Assembly (NCBI GenBank): GCA_027484725.1
Contig: JAIXSK010000018.1
Coordinates: forward strand, 62,001 to 126,000
Source of the DNA: Flavobacterium sp.
GTDB lineage: Bacteria > Bacteroidota > Bacteroidia > Flavobacteriales > Flavobacteriaceae
Direction of reading: 5' to 3'
DNA: 64,000 nt
Positions 1 through 9,619 of this stretch are shown here, in pieces (position 1 is the stretch's first letter; each line of letters opens with the position of its first letter). A program made the position numbers and the translations under genes. A model generated the notes under the pieces. It was not told the DNA's origin, made no database searches, and saw only the letters and a list, made by a program, of their open reading frames with translations.

Positions 1-992
1 ATTCTTGTGGTGTTTTATCGGCCATTCATGAGCAGTCGGCAGACATCAACCAAGGTGTTGACCGCGCCAGCAAAGAAGAGCAAGGTGCCGGTGACCAAGG
101 AATGATGTTTGGTTACGCCACCAACGAAACCGAAAACTACATGCCATTGGCGTTGGATTTATCACATGCTTTGTTGATTGAACTGGCTAATCTGAGAAGA
201 GAAAACAAAGAAATTACTTATTTGCGTCCGGATGCTAAATCACAGGTAACTTTAGAATATTCTGACGACAACAAACCACAACGCATTGATGCCATTGTGA
301 TTTCAACCCAACACGACGATTTTGATACCGAAGCTGAAATGTTGGCCAAAATCAAAAAAGATATGATTGAGATTTTGATTCCAAGAGTCAAAGCTAAATA
401 TCCTCAGTATGCGAGTTTGTTCAACGATAACATTACCTACCATATCAACCCGACCGGAAAATTCGTCATTGGCGGACCTCACGGTGATACCGGACTTACC
501 GGGCGTAAAATTATTGTAGATACTTATGGTGGCAAAGGCGCACACGGCGGTGGGGCATTCTCAGGAAAAGACCCGAGTAAAGTAGATCGCTCTGCGGCTT
601 ATGCTACACGTCACATCGCAAAAAACTTGGTGGCAGCCGGATTGTGCGACGAGGTTTTGGTTCAGGTTTCTTATGCGATTGGAGTGGCCAAACCAACTTC
701 TATCAATGTCAACACCTACGGAACCGCGAAAGTAAACATGACCGATGGTGAAATCAGCAAAGTTGTTGAGGGTATTTTTGACATGCGCCCTTACTTTATT
801 GAGCAACGTCTCAAACTCAGAAACCCTATTTACAGCGAAACAGCTGCTTATGGACATATGGGACGTCAACCTCAAACAGTGAACAAGACTTTTAAACTTC
901 CGAACGGAGCACCCAAAACGGTGAATGTAGAATTGTTTACTTGGGAAAAACTCGATTATGTTGATCCGGTAAAAGCCGCTTTTAAATTGTAA
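1..992 (+). CDS. metK: S-adenosylmethionine synthetase, 5' end cut by window
   Basis: Makes S-adenosylmethionine from methionine and ATP in the cytoplasm. The reading frame is open from base 3 to the stop at 990-992, so about 329 residues are visible and I estimate some 85-90 N-terminal residues lie outside the window. The family signatures [12 protein letters not shown] near the visible N-terminus and the glycine-rich [15 protein letters not shown] stretch (about bases 530-575) are both present, with the conserved DVRSAAY-like segment following as [13 protein letters not shown] hairpin with a T-run follows directly at 1015-1043, so metK ends its transcript here. Identification is secure; the first in-window ATG (102) is internal, not the start. 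Confidence 0.97.
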   Translation, partial: SCGVLSAIHEQSADINQGVDRASKEEQGAGDQGMMFGYATNETENYMPLALDLSHALLIELANLRRENKEITYLRPDAKSQVTLEYSDDNKPQRIDAIVISTQHDDFDTEAEMLAKIKKDMIEILIPRVKAKYPQYASLFNDNITYHINPTGKFVIGGPHGDTGLTGRKIIVDTYGGKGAHGGGAFSGKDPSKVDRSAAYATRHIAKNLVAAGLCDEVLVQVSYAIGVAKPTSINVNTYGTAKVNMTDGEISKVVEGIFDMRPYFIEQRLKLRNPIYSETAAYGHMGRQPQTVNKTFKLPNGAPKTVNVELFTWEKLDYVDPVKAAFKL

Positions 993-1014
993 GTTTTACG
1001 CTATTGATATCTAG

Positions 1015-1043
1015 AAAGCCTGTCTCATTTGACGGGCTTTTTT
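1015..1043 (+). terminator. Intrinsic terminator after metK
   Basis: AAAGCCTGTC pairs with GACGGGCTTT (one T-G wobble) around a six-base loop and is followed by a run of T. It touches the last codons of the convergent gene that ends at 1042. Confidence 0.8.
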
Positions 1044-1620
1044 ATTTCTTTTTCACAAGTTCATCCCATTGTTTTTGGGTGATTTTTTGGCCGATTGTTG
1101 GTGCTTGAATTGGTGTTTTGTTTTGGGAAAGCAATTGAACATGACTGCATAATATGTGTTGCTTGAGGGTCGCTACCTCTAAAATCAATCCGGGCAAACC
1201 GAAATAATTGGCCGGACCTTGGGCAGTGGGAATTGCTGGGGTAAACCAAGCTACAATTTGACCATTTTGGGCGGTGGCTTTTTGACAACTGTACCCCAAG
1301 ATTACTTTGGTTTGAGATTCTAGTTTCCAATCAAGTGCTATCAGCGCGTCGTTGATTAGGTAGCTTTTCGCGTTCCATTTTTTAGATTGCACCCTAGTTA
1401 AATGACTGCTGTTTTTGTATAAAACTTCATCTTGCGGCAATGATTTTTCCGGTTGATATACAGAGGTTGTCGCATCAAAAGTCAATATGTAATTTTGAGC
1501 ATTTTCAGGTTGAGATAAATTTTTAATGCTGTACAAAGCCGAAGCTTGAAAGTCTTGCGCATTAATCATCGCTGAAATTGCCAATAGAAACAAAAGAAAG
1601 AAAGGTTTTTTCATCAACAT
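1042..1620 (-). CDS. GLPGLI family secreted protein
   Basis: A 192-residue protein starting MLMKKPFFLLFLLAISAMINAQ, which is a clear signal peptide ending in AQ. The start could also be two codons later (1614); a longer reading up to 1749 would overlap the divergent promoter and gene and is not credible. The C-terminal half carries WFTPAIP followed by GLPGLILEV, the motif that names the Bacteroidota GLPGLI family. Members are exported, function unknown, and often sit beside outer-membrane or TonB-related genes; none is adjacent here. The protein is rather short for the family, which commonly runs nearer 250 residues, but the ends look natural. It faces metK tail to tail. Confidence 0.8.
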   Translation of the reverse strand: MLMKKPFFLLFLLAISAMINAQDFQASALYSIKNLSQPENAQNYILTFDATTSVYQPEKSLPQDEVLYKNSSHLTRVQSKKWNAKSYLINDALIALDWKLESQTKVILGYSCQKATAQNGQIVAWFTPAIPTAQGPANYFGLPGLILEVATLKQHILCSHVQLLSQNKTPIQAPTIGQKITQKQWDELVKKK

Positions 1621-1713
1621 CGATTGATTTTTTTTTACAAATATGATAAAACCTACACAATCTTTTGACTTAATTTCCTCAAATATAAAAGTTGTACAAA
1701 AAGACTTTAATAG

Positions 1714-1721
1714 TACCTTAG
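1714..1721 (+). promoter_or_regulatory. Candidate -7 box TACCTTAG before the 1727 gene
   Basis: Seven of eight positions match TAnnTTTG. It ends only five bases before the ATG at 1727, so the transcript would be leaderless or nearly so. Confidence 0.4.
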
Positions 1722-1726
1722 CCATC

Positions 1727-2518
1727 ATGAAAAAACTTTTGTTCATCATCTGTGTTTTTTGTTCCGCAATAGGTAACTGTCAAAAGATAAATGCTGTTAA
1801 AACAGAACAAATCTCTATAAATATTGACCCTAATAGCTTTGCGGGTTATGACGCGTTGGGCTCTTTTTACTACATAGAACAACAAACGCTCTTCAAACAA
1901 AATTCAAGTCAAACTTGGCAATACAAAAACCCGCAATTAGGAAAAATAAGCCGAGTAGATGTGATGAATCCGCTCAAAGTAGTGGTCTTTTTTGAAATGC
2001 AGAATACCGTTGTGCTGCTTGATGCCCAACTCAACGAAACCCAAAAAATCAACTTCAATGAAAAAACACCGGATATTTTTCCGAGTGCTGTTGGCTTGGC
2101 CTCAGGAAACAGACTCTGGCTGTACAATAGTTTGAACCAAAGAATCGGATTATATGATTATACCCAGAACAAGTGGCAACCATTGGGCACAACACTAACC
2201 TCTGCGCCTGTAGTATTCGGATCTGATTACAATTATTTTTTCTGGACCAACACAAACCAAGAAGTTTATCGGTTAGATGTTTTTGGAAAGACAACAATGC
2301 TGGGGCTTTTACCTAAAAATGATCAGTTTGTATGGGCCAATGAACAAGCAATTATTTATCAATCAGACGGTGATTTGTACTGGTTTAACTTCAACGATAA
2401 TAAACGTTTGTTTATCGAAATTGACAAAAAAAGCTTCAAAAAATTTACCTATAAAGACCAAATTTTATCTATTTTTACCGACCAAGGAATTAGCAATTAT
2501 AAAATCAATTTACCCTAA
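1727..2518 (+). CDS. Secreted protein of unknown function, possible beta-propeller
   Basis: 263 residues beginning MKKLLFIICVFCSAIGNCQ, a signal peptide; this ATG is preferred over an upstream ATG at 1643 because the signal peptide begins here. The rest is made of short beta-strand-like blocks with recurring aromatic and Asn residues (for example LYDYTQNKWQPLG and WFNFNDNKRLF), as in WD40- or NHL-like beta-propellers, but no family motif is certain. The stop overlaps the start of the deoxynucleoside kinase (TAATG at 2516-2520), so the two are translated from one mRNA. No functional link between an exported protein and a cytosolic kinase is evident; the pairing may only be positional. Confidence 0.75.
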   Translation: MKKLLFIICVFCSAIGNCQKINAVKTEQISINIDPNSFAGYDALGSFYYIEQQTLFKQNSSQTWQYKNPQLGKISRVDVMNPLKVVVFFEMQNTVVLLDAQLNETQKINFNEKTPDIFPSAVGLASGNRLWLYNSLNQRIGLYDYTQNKWQPLGTTLTSAPVVFGSDYNYFFWTNTNQEVYRLDVFGKTTMLGLLPKNDQFVWANEQAIIYQSDGDLYWFNFNDNKRLFIEIDKKSFKKFTYKDQILSIFTDQGISNYKINLP

Positions 2519-3132
2519 TGCATATAGCAGTTGCAGGAAATATCGGAGCCGGAAAAACCACCTTAACCAGATTGTTGGCCAAGCATTTTAAGTGGGAACC
2601 GCATTTTGAAGATGTAGTGGATAATCCGTATCTGGACGATTTTTATCATCAGATGGAACGTTGGTCTTTTAATTTGCAGATTTATTTCTTAAACAGTCGT
2701 TTTCGTCAGATTTTGCAGATTCGCCAAAGCGGAAAGAAAATCATTCAAGATCGAACGATTTATGAAGATGCGCATATTTTTGCTCCGAATTTACATGCGA
2801 TGGGCTTGATGACCAACCGCGATTTTGAAAACTACAAATCGCTTTTTGAACTCATGGAAACCATGGTAGAAGCGCCGGATATGCTCATTTATTTGCGCAG
2901 CTCTATTCCGAATTTGGTGGCGCAAATCCACAAACGAGGACGCGATTATGAAAATTCAATTTCTATTGAATACTTAAGTAGACTCAACGAGCGCTATGAA
3001 GCGTGGATTCAAACCTATACCCGCGGAAAACTCTTGATTATAGATGTGGATAATATTGATTTTGTGAACAATCCTGAAGATTTAGGAATGATTCTCAACC
3101 GCATTGACGCTGAACTCAACGGTTTGTTTTAG
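2518..3132 (+). CDS. Deoxynucleoside kinase
   Basis: Phosphorylates deoxynucleosides to dNMPs for salvage, cytoplasmic. The 204-residue protein is full length for the bacterial dNK family: P-loop GNIGAGKTTL at residues 7-16, an EDVVDNPYLDDFY substrate-site segment around 30-42, the DRTIYEDAHIF version of the DRS motif around 81-91, and the RGRDYE lid near 140. The DR and ED residues point to a dGuo/dAdo-type kinase, but exact specificity cannot be read off. It is translationally coupled to the upstream secreted-protein gene and its last four bases overlap the convergent DinB-like gene. A second, divergent dNK domain is fused to FolK at 54253-55392. Confidence 0.92.
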   Translation: MHIAVAGNIGAGKTTLTRLLAKHFKWEPHFEDVVDNPYLDDFYHQMERWSFNLQIYFLNSRFRQILQIRQSGKKIIQDRTIYEDAHIFAPNLHAMGLMTNRDFENYKSLFELMETMVEAPDMLIYLRSSIPNLVAQIHKRGRDYENSISIEYLSRLNERYEAWIQTYTRGKLLIIDVDNIDFVNNPEDLGMILNRIDAELNGLF

Positions 3133-3617
3133 AGTACTTCAAGTTTCTTTTTGAACTTTTCAATCTGGCGACGGTGGCGCAATACATGCACTACAGCGTG
3201 TTCCATCATTTGTTCTATGTCATAAGCCTGACCCCAAGAAGTTTTAATTTTTCGGGCTTCGTCAAACTCTTCTAACTCGTCGTCCTCAATGTTTTCAAAG
3301 GTTTGCTCGGTGTATTTGAGCAAATTTTCTAAGTCATTTAAATATTCTACCACAGACATACGAAGCATTTTTCCCGGACGATCATCAGTCATTTTTTTAT
3401 TCTTTCGGATGTAACCAGCATAAGCATAGCCTGAGCTAACAATATGCGTAAGAATAGTTTGTATTGATTGACAATTCTCGTCAGAGGTTGAAGTATCAAC
3501 CACCGTGGTAAGATTGGCGTATGAAACATTGTCAATCGTGTGGTTCAAAGCCACAACAACGTTTCTATATTCAGACAACAAAGCCTGAACAGCGCGCTGC
3601 TTTTTAGACGAGCTCAT
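3129..3617 (-). CDS. DinB-like four-helix protein
   Basis: 162 residues (start MSSSKK; an alternative ATG lies five codons upstream at 3632). The all-helical pattern and the spaced histidines in ILTHIVSSGYAY and EHAVVHVLRHRRQIEKF match the DinB-like/YfiT superfamily, whose histidine triad usually binds a metal. Roles in this superfamily range from thiol transfer to damage-induced proteins of unknown activity, so no reaction is assigned. A stretch rich in Glu and Asp (IEDDELEEFDEA) lies in the middle. It overlaps the end of the deoxynucleoside kinase by four bases on the opposite strand. Confidence 0.7.
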   Translation of the reverse strand: MSSSKKQRAVQALLSEYRNVVVALNHTIDNVSYANLTTVVDTSTSDENCQSIQTILTHIVSSGYAYAGYIRKNKKMTDDRPGKMLRMSVVEYLNDLENLLKYTEQTFENIEDDELEEFDEARKIKTSWGQAYDIEQMMEHAVVHVLRHRRQIEKFKKKLEVL

Positions 3618-3721
3618 TATAGTTTTAGTCAAGGTTAACGAGCCAAATATAGTAATTCTGTTTTGGATGCAACGCGATTTAATCGTTAAATATCAACCAA
3701 ATAGCACAACATATCAACAAT

Positions 3722-3749
3722 AAAAAAAGCCCTCGAAATTTGAGGGCTT
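3722..3749 (-). terminator. Intrinsic terminator after hppA
   Basis: Perfect 8-bp stem AAGCCCTC/GAGGGCTT with a seven-base loop; on the minus strand it is followed by seven T. It lies 25 bases past the pyrophosphatase stop. Confidence 0.85.
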
Positions 3750-3773
3750 AATATGTTTTAAGTTGATAGATTT

Positions 3774-6323
3774 TTATTTCAAAGCTTCCACTTTGGCTTT
3801 TACTTCAGCTTCCGTTCCTTCAAAACTTTGGGTAGTTGAAGTTCCGTTTACAGAAGTAGTCACCTTAGCTTTTGCTTTACCGTTGTTGTTGGTAATTTCA
3901 ACGCGCACGGTTTTTTGAGTGTTTGCTTCAGCCATTCCTTTTTGGGCACAGCATGAAGGTTTTTTGTCAGCGATGAATTTTCCATCAGCATCGTAATGCG
4001 ACATACAAACGGCTTTTTGCTCAGGCGTACAACCCAATGAATCACACATTTTAGCGCATTCTTCTTTGGTCATCGTAGCACATTTGCTCATATCACAATT
4101 ACCGTTCATTTCAGTGGTACATTCTTTTTTCATTTCAACTGTACACTGCATTTTTTTGTCTGAACCGTGACCTGAACCCAAGATTGGAGCAATGACCAAC
4201 CCAACCAAACAAGTCAATTTGATCAAGATGTTCATAGACGGACCTGATGTATCTTTGAATGGATCACCAACAGTATCACCGGTTACAGCTGCTTTGTGTG
4301 CATCAGAACCTTTGAAGGTCATCTCACCATTGATCATAACACCTGCTTCGAATGATTTCTTAGCGTTGTCCCAAGCACCCCCGGCATTGTTTTGGAAAAT
4401 AGCCCAAAGCACACCTGAAACACATACCCCGGCCATATAGCCACCCAAGGCTTCAGCGCCCATCACCAATCCTAGAATAATAGGAGTAATAATCGTAATC
4501 GCGCCCGGCAACATCATTTCACGCAAAGCAGCTTTGGTTGAAATGTCCACACATTTTCCGTATTCAGGCTTTCCGGTTCCATCCATAATACCCGGAATTT
4601 CACGGAACTGACGACGAACTTCATTCACCATATCCATCGCAGCTTTACCTACTGATTGCATCGCTAAGGCTGAGAAAATTACCGGAATCATCCCTCCGAT
4701 AAACAAAGCAGCTAATACATCCGCTTTAAAAATATTAATCCCGTCAATACCTGTAAAAGTTACATAAGCAGCAAACAAAGCCAATGCTGTAAGTGCAGCA
4801 GAAGCAATGGCAAAACCTTTACCTACCGCAGCAGTAGTGTTTCCTACTGAATCTAATACGTCGGTTCTTTGACGTACTTCTTTGGGCAATTCACTCATTT
4901 CAGCTACACCACCTGCGTTATCGGCAATCGGACCAAAAGCGTCAATGGCCAATTGCATTGCTGTAGTTGCCATCATGGCTGAAGCAGCTATCGCAACTCC
5001 GTAGAAACCGGCCAAAGCGTATGCACCCCAGATAGCAGCAGCAAATAAAATTACAGAACCAAAAGTTGATTTCATACCGGTAGCCAAACCAGCAATGATG
5101 TTGGTAGCTGCTCCGGTTGAAGAGTTTTGTACAATGTTCAATACCGGTTTTTTACCCAAAGCGGTAAAGTATTCCGTGATGGCCGAAATCAACAAACCAA
5201 CTCCTAAACCAACTAATGTTGCAAAGAACACATTGATTTTAGCAACCGGTTTTACCCCTTCGCCAAAAAAGTTCATATTGATGGTAGCCGGCAACATTCT
5301 GTCAATCAAGAACCAACAAGCCGCCACAGTCAAAGCCAATGAAACATAGTTTCCTAGGTTCAAAGCACCTTGTACCTCAGCTTCTTTGGCATCATTGTTT
5401 TTAATTTTTACAAAGAAAGTTCCGATGATTGAAGCCAAGATGCCTACTCCGGCAATCGCCAAAGGCAACAAAATAGGGCCCATGTTGTTAAACGCATCGG
5501 TGTATTGAGCTCCGGCAGCTTCAGTCATATCTTTAATGATGTAGTTACCCAAAACCATCGAAGCCAACACTGTTGCCACGTATGAACCGAACAAGTCAGC
5601 ACCCATACCAGCCACGTCACCTACGTTATCACCTACGTTATCGGCAATGGTTGCAGGGTTACGCGGATCATCTTCAGGAATACCTGCTTCTACTTTTCCT
5701 ACTAAGTCAGCTCCTACGTCAGCCGCTTTGGTATAGATACCTCCACCCACACGGGCAAATAAAGCGATTGACTCAGCTCCTAAAGAGAAACCGGCCAAAG
5801 TTTCTAAAACCATAGACATGTTTTCATAGAAAGATTTTCCTTCTACGTTCATGAATTGGGTCAAAAAGACTTGAAAGAATATACTCAAACCTAAAACAGC
5901 CAAACCGGCGACACCCAAGCCCATGACGGTTCCTCCGGAAAAAGAAACTTTCAAAGCTTGCGGCAAACTGGTTTTAGCAGCTTGGGTTGTTCTAACATTT
6001 GATTTGGTAGCGATGCGCATACCGATGTTTCCCGCCAAAGCAGAAAAAATAGCCCCAAAAATAAAAGCTACCACAATCATCCAGTGAGATACTCCTGAAA
6101 TTTGTGAAACGGCAAAAAGGGCTACCGAGGCAATGACAACAAACACAGCCAAGATTCTGTACTCGGCTTTTAAAAACGCCATTGCTCCTTCTTGAATACT
6201 CTTAGCGATGCCTTGCATTTTTTCATCACCTGCGTCTTGTTTGTTGATCCATGCGGCTTTAATACCCATGAACACAAGACCTAAAACTGCCATTGCGATT
6301 GGCAACATAATAAAGTTTTCCAT
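3774..6323 (-). CDS. hppA: K+-dependent membrane-bound ion-pumping pyrophosphatase with Cys-rich C-terminal tail
   Basis: Hydrolyses pyrophosphate and pumps H+ and/or Na+ across the inner membrane. The 849-residue protein has the expected multi-span core, the active-site [11 protein letters not shown] near residue 200 followed by [25 protein letters not shown] acidic motifs, and [10 protein letters not shown] near 493; the Ala in GNTTAA is the mark of the K+-dependent subfamily. Whether it pumps Na+, H+ or both cannot be settled here. After the last membrane span (about residue 718) comes an extra tail of about 130 residues with ten cysteines, then a Lys/Thr-rich segment. The family core normally ends near the last helix, so the tail is the odd part. 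Monocistronic, with its own promoter and terminator. Confidence 0.96.
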   Translation of the reverse strand: MENFIMLPIAMAVLGLVFMGIKAAWINKQDAGDEKMQGIAKSIQEGAMAFLKAEYRILAVFVVIASVALFAVSQISGVSHWMIVVAFIFGAIFSALAGNIGMRIATKSNVRTTQAAKTSLPQALKVSFSGGTVMGLGVAGLAVLGLSIFFQVFLTQFMNVEGKSFYENMSMVLETLAGFSLGAESIALFARVGGGIYTKAADVGADLVGKVEAGIPEDDPRNPATIADNVGDNVGDVAGMGADLFGSYVATVLASMVLGNYIIKDMTEAAGAQYTDAFNNMGPILLPLAIAGVGILASIIGTFFVKIKNNDAKEAEVQGALNLGNYVSLALTVAACWFLIDRMLPATINMNFFGEGVKPVAKINVFFATLVGLGVGLLISAITEYFTALGKKPVLNIVQNSSTGAATNIIAGLATGMKSTFGSVILFAAAIWGAYALAGFYGVAIAASAMMATTAMQLAIDAFGPIADNAGGVAEMSELPKEVRQRTDVLDSVGNTTAAVGKGFAIASAALTALALFAAYVTFTGIDGINIFKADVLAALFIGGMIPVIFSALAMQSVGKAAMDMVNEVRRQFREIPGIMDGTGKPEYGKCVDISTKAALREMMLPGAITIITPIILGLVMGAEALGGYMAGVCVSGVLWAIFQNNAGGAWDNAKKSFEAGVMINGEMTFKGSDAHKAAVTGDTVGDPFKDTSGPSMNILIKLTCLVGLVIAPILGSGHGSDKKMQCTVEMKKECTTEMNGNCDMSKCATMTKEECAKMCDSLGCTPEQKAVCMSHYDADGKFIADKKPSCCAQKGMAEANTQKTVRVEITNNNGKAKAKVTTSVNGTSTTQSFEGTEAEVKAKVEALK

Positions 6324-6349
6324 TGTCTATATTTTGTTTATATCGGTCG

Positions 6350-6357
6350 CAAAAGTA
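6350..6357 (-). promoter_or_regulatory. -7 box of the hppA promoter
   Basis: On the minus strand TACTTTTG, with a TTG 19 bases upstream (plus-strand CAA at 6377-6379). The leader to the ATG would be about 20 bases. Confidence 0.7.
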
Positions 6358-6413
6358 ACAAAACATTAACAAAAAACAACTATTTGCCAGTTGAATATTG
6401 TCACTTATTTTGC

Positions 6414-7022
6414 TCAATAGGTATAGCTGATTTGTCGTCCGCGGCTGCGCAGATAATGATGCCAGAGAATGAATGTAGCCATTGAACGATGCGGTTGCCA
6501 ATTCTGAGCGCGTTCAAACATCTGTTCGCGGGTATGCAAATCAAACAATTCTTTAAAGGTGTTGACCACCGCAATATCGCCCAGCGGAATAATATCAGGC
6601 GCTTGCAAGGCAAACATGAGGTAAATGTCAATCGTCCAATGCCCGATGCCTTTTATTTGAATCAGTGAATTACGCGCCTGGTCAGCGGTCATTTGTGCCA
6701 GTGCTTCTACAGAAAACTCTTTGTCTATTATTTTTTGCGCCAAACCTTTTATATAGGAAGTTTTCTGACGACTGACGCCCAACATTCTGTAGGTTTCATC
6801 TGTTAAAACAGCTAAATACTCCGGAGTAATATCTTTGACACAATCTTGAATTTTTAGATACGTAGCTTTGGCAGAATCAATTGAGACTTGTTGTTCTAGA
6901 ATCAGCAAGACCAAAGTTGCAAAACCTTGTGGCCGCATCGGAACAATCGGCCAACCATGTTGATCAATAATGAACTGAAAAACGGGTTCTCGCGCAACCA
7001 AATAATCAACGGCAACTTGCAT
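6414..7022 (-). CDS. HhH-GPD DNA glycosylase (3-methyladenine type)
   Basis: Base-excision repair glycosylase removing alkylated bases. 202 residues from MQVAVDYL; a longer in-frame reading to 7109 runs back into the upstream gene and is rejected. The helix-hairpin-helix IKGIGHWTIDIYLMFAL and the following PLGDIAV with the catalytic Asp match the AlkA/Mag family, and QQVSIDSAKATYLKI fits its N-terminal helices. The start lies one base after the stop of the DUF5686 gene (TAAGATG), so the two are co-transcribed and probably translationally coupled. No Fe-S cysteines are present, as expected for this branch rather than MutY or Nth. Confidence 0.88.
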   Translation of the reverse strand: MQVAVDYLVAREPVFQFIIDQHGWPIVPMRPQGFATLVLLILEQQVSIDSAKATYLKIQDCVKDITPEYLAVLTDETYRMLGVSRQKTSYIKGLAQKIIDKEFSVEALAQMTADQARNSLIQIKGIGHWTIDIYLMFALQAPDIIPLGDIAVVNTFKELFDLHTREQMFERAQNWQPHRSMATFILWHHYLRSRGRQISYTY

Positions 7023-7023
7023 C

Positions 7024-9501
7024 TTAAAAGTAAAAACCAATGGCGCCTTTGACGCTGAATCTGTTGGCTTTGGGCAAATCAAGATAATTTCCGCGCCATG
7101 AAAAATCAATGCGCAAAACTTTGAAGATGTTGCCTACGCCCGCGCTGTATTCCCAGTAAGGTTTGGTGGGAGCAACATACGCTAAACCCGAAGCGTTGAG
7201 GGCTTTGTTTTCATCTGAAATACTGCCTATTACTCCGCGAATCGAAACGTTTTCACGCCAATTAAGCTTGCGCAAAAACGGTACGCGGGCAAAAATTTTC
7301 CCTTGAAAATTATGTACCCATTGTAAGGTTGCGTATTGGTCGGTAACAAATTCGTAAAAATTCAGGTTGTTGAAGGTATTGTCAATCGTAAAGTAGGTTT
7401 GATTTCCAGGAACCACACTGAGTAATCCGAGCGGAACCTTACCATAAGTTTTTCCGAATTCGGTAATAAAGTTACTGCGCCCAATGGCCCCGATAATGAC
7501 CGGTTGATTGATGTAAAACTGGAATTTATTATATGAGAAATCGCCGTCCATAAAACCTTTATAACCGCGCGTGTAATAAAAGAAAACACGCGTAAACGGA
7601 CTATCAACTTCTTTTCTTTCAACGCCATAACCTATTGTTTTTCTTTTGGGTGTATACTCAATTTGAAAATTCAGTTCAGGTTGTTTGACATCGCTTTTGG
7701 TGGTGGTGCGGGTTTCATCGGTGTAATAATCCATGCTAAAAACCGGCGAGGCTGATTCAAGCGTTCTGTAAGAGAAACCTGCTTGCAAATTCAAATTGCG
7801 TATCGGCTCAGTCTCGATAGAAATGTTAGATAAGTTGATGTTGGTGAGTTTTCCGTTGCGCCCGTTGGTAAACAAAGCCGACGAGGCAAAACTGCGCCCG
7901 AGCACATCGTTGGTGGTGGTAAGACTGGCACCAATTTGTTCTACATCGCGACGATTTCCGCCTGAGATGATGATGCGGTTTTTCTTTTCAATCATCCACT
8001 TGCCCGACAATCCGTATTTGAACTTATCGTCTTTAAAACCATAGGCCAAATAACCTTGTAAACGCCACGGATCATTGGCTGAAAAATAAGTCCGCAAACC
8101 GCCGCGCAAACGCATGCCTTCAACTTCATTGTATCCAACCGTTGAATAAATAGAACCGTATTCAAGCGGACCCACCGGAAAATATCCACTGGCTATGATT
8201 GTAAACGCATCGGTCAACTGACGAAATCTGCGCACCGTTTTGAGCGTATCGAGCATTTTATACACGCCCAACTCGTCTTTGGAAAGTTTCTCGAATCTAT
8301 GTTCGGCCCAGTAATCATCCGGCTTTAAATATGCCGTCATATCTTGGTTGTTGACTTCTTCTTTATAAAAATCATCGTCTTTTTTGACATTGAATTTGTG
8401 GTTGCGATAAAAAGTAGTTCGCTTGCCATAAAGGCCTTTGGATTTTTCTTTTTTGCTCAGCGCAAAATCAGACATCATATAATCTTTAGTCAACAAAAAG
8501 ACCGAATCATTGACCACATCAAATTCTTGCTCGATGTAAATATCTTTGACCCAGTTGATATTGGCGCTTTTGGTCACACCCATGTTGATGCTTTTGATGG
8601 CCCAAGTGGTATCATTCACCCAAAAATCACCTTTAAAGGTAAGTTCATTTTTGCGGCGCGGATAAAACACAATGTTGTAACACAACTTTTTGTCTATATA
8701 AGCCGTATCGGTCAAGACATAATTGTAAACGTCAATGCCGGTTCTTGAAAGCGGACTGGTAAAACTCTTGTCAAAAAACGTCAGATAATTGTTGTAAATA
8801 TTGTATTCAGAATACAAATCTTTGATAAAAGCAATGAGTTGTTCATTGGTTTCAAAGCCCGAATTTTTGTTGGCCACCAGAATTTCCTTGACCTTTTTTT
8901 GGACATTGTCGCCATAAACATTTGAGAGTGCTTCGTTGATAAAAACAGGCAAATAGGTCTTTCCGGTCACCCGTGAAGTATCGACTTGATCGAAGATAAA
9001 TTCCATGCCTTTGAAGATTTTTTTCTTTTTGAAAGTACTGTCAATGGAGTTCAAATCAAACTCAACTTTCTCGTATTTCTCCATCTCGTATTGGTCAAAC
9101 ATATACAAGCCGTTTTTGCGTTTGCGCTCCCAAATTTTGCGCAAAATATCAAGGGCCGGATTTTTCTTTTTAGAGGTTTTCCCACTGTAAATGACCACTT
9201 CTTTGAGCTTTTGACCTTCACTCAGCACAATCTTAAAATTGTAATTGACTTCTTTAGTAAGCGGAACAATTTTGGTTTCATAACCCACCATCGAAACCTC
9301 AATCGCTTTAAAGGTTTGGGTAGATTCAATATAAAAACGACCGTCTTCATTAGAAACGGTTCCAAGTTTGGAATCTTTAAATACAATGTTGGCAAAAGGC
9401 ACCGGCTGATTGGTATTGTCTACCACAATTCCGCTGACTTTGGTTTGGGCTGAAACCCATTGAAATATAAAGGCTAATAAAAATAAAAGTACTTTTTTCA
9501 T
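7024..9501 (-). CDS. DUF5686 outer-membrane protein with carboxypeptidase-regulatory-like domain
   Basis: 825 residues with signal peptide MKKVLLFLLAFIFQWVSAQ. Residues about 20-95 form a CarboxypepD_reg-like beta-sandwich (KVSGIVVDNTNQPVPFANIVF, SNEDGRF, MVGYET), the fold found at the N-terminus of many Bacteroidota TonB-linked proteins. The remainder matches the DUF5686 family and ends in a series of amphipathic strands finishing in a C-terminal aromatic (GAIGFYF), as in outer-membrane beta-barrels. Cargo and function are unknown; no plug domain or TonB box is visible. It is first in a two-gene unit with the DNA glycosylase. Confidence 0.85.
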   Translation of the reverse strand: MKKVLLFLLAFIFQWVSAQTKVSGIVVDNTNQPVPFANIVFKDSKLGTVSNEDGRFYIESTQTFKAIEVSMVGYETKIVPLTKEVNYNFKIVLSEGQKLKEVVIYSGKTSKKKNPALDILRKIWERKRKNGLYMFDQYEMEKYEKVEFDLNSIDSTFKKKKIFKGMEFIFDQVDTSRVTGKTYLPVFINEALSNVYGDNVQKKVKEILVANKNSGFETNEQLIAFIKDLYSEYNIYNNYLTFFDKSFTSPLSRTGIDVYNYVLTDTAYIDKKLCYNIVFYPRRKNELTFKGDFWVNDTTWAIKSINMGVTKSANINWVKDIYIEQEFDVVNDSVFLLTKDYMMSDFALSKKEKSKGLYGKRTTFYRNHKFNVKKDDDFYKEEVNNQDMTAYLKPDDYWAEHRFEKLSKDELGVYKMLDTLKTVRRFRQLTDAFTIIASGYFPVGPLEYGSIYSTVGYNEVEGMRLRGGLRTYFSANDPWRLQGYLAYGFKDDKFKYGLSGKWMIEKKNRIIISGGNRRDVEQIGASLTTTNDVLGRSFASSALFTNGRNGKLTNINLSNISIETEPIRNLNLQAGFSYRTLESASPVFSMDYYTDETRTTTKSDVKQPELNFQIEYTPKRKTIGYGVERKEVDSPFTRVFFYYTRGYKGFMDGDFSYNKFQFYINQPVIIGAIGRSNFITEFGKTYGKVPLGLLSVVPGNQTYFTIDNTFNNLNFYEFVTDQYATLQWVHNFQGKIFARVPFLRKLNWRENVSIRGVIGSISDENKALNASGLAYVAPTKPYWEYSAGVGNIFKVLRIDFSWRGNYLDLPKANRFSVKGAIGFYF

Positions 9502-9541
9502 AAGCTAAAAAACTTCACCAAAATGATTTTTGATGAAGTTT

Positions 9542-9549
9542 CAAATATA
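9542..9549 (-). promoter_or_regulatory. -7 box before the DUF5686 gene
   Basis: Minus-strand TATATTTG, 40 bases before the ATG. No good -33 TTG at the ideal distance. Confidence 0.55.
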
Positions 9550-9619
9550 TAAATTTGATAGTTCCCTAAACATTTGTGTTGGGGGCGACTGTGTTAAAAA
9601 TTACTCAGTTGCCGTAATG

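Noticed and set aside
8344..9453. Two long antisense open frames (134 and 155 codons) inside the DUF5686 gene
   Set aside because: No start context, no family match, and they lie fully within a gene with a clear domain structure.
9584..9613. Hairpin GGCGACTG...CAGTTGCC downstream of pdhB
   Set aside because: Eight-base arms with one wobble, but no T-run on either strand; too weak to call a terminator.
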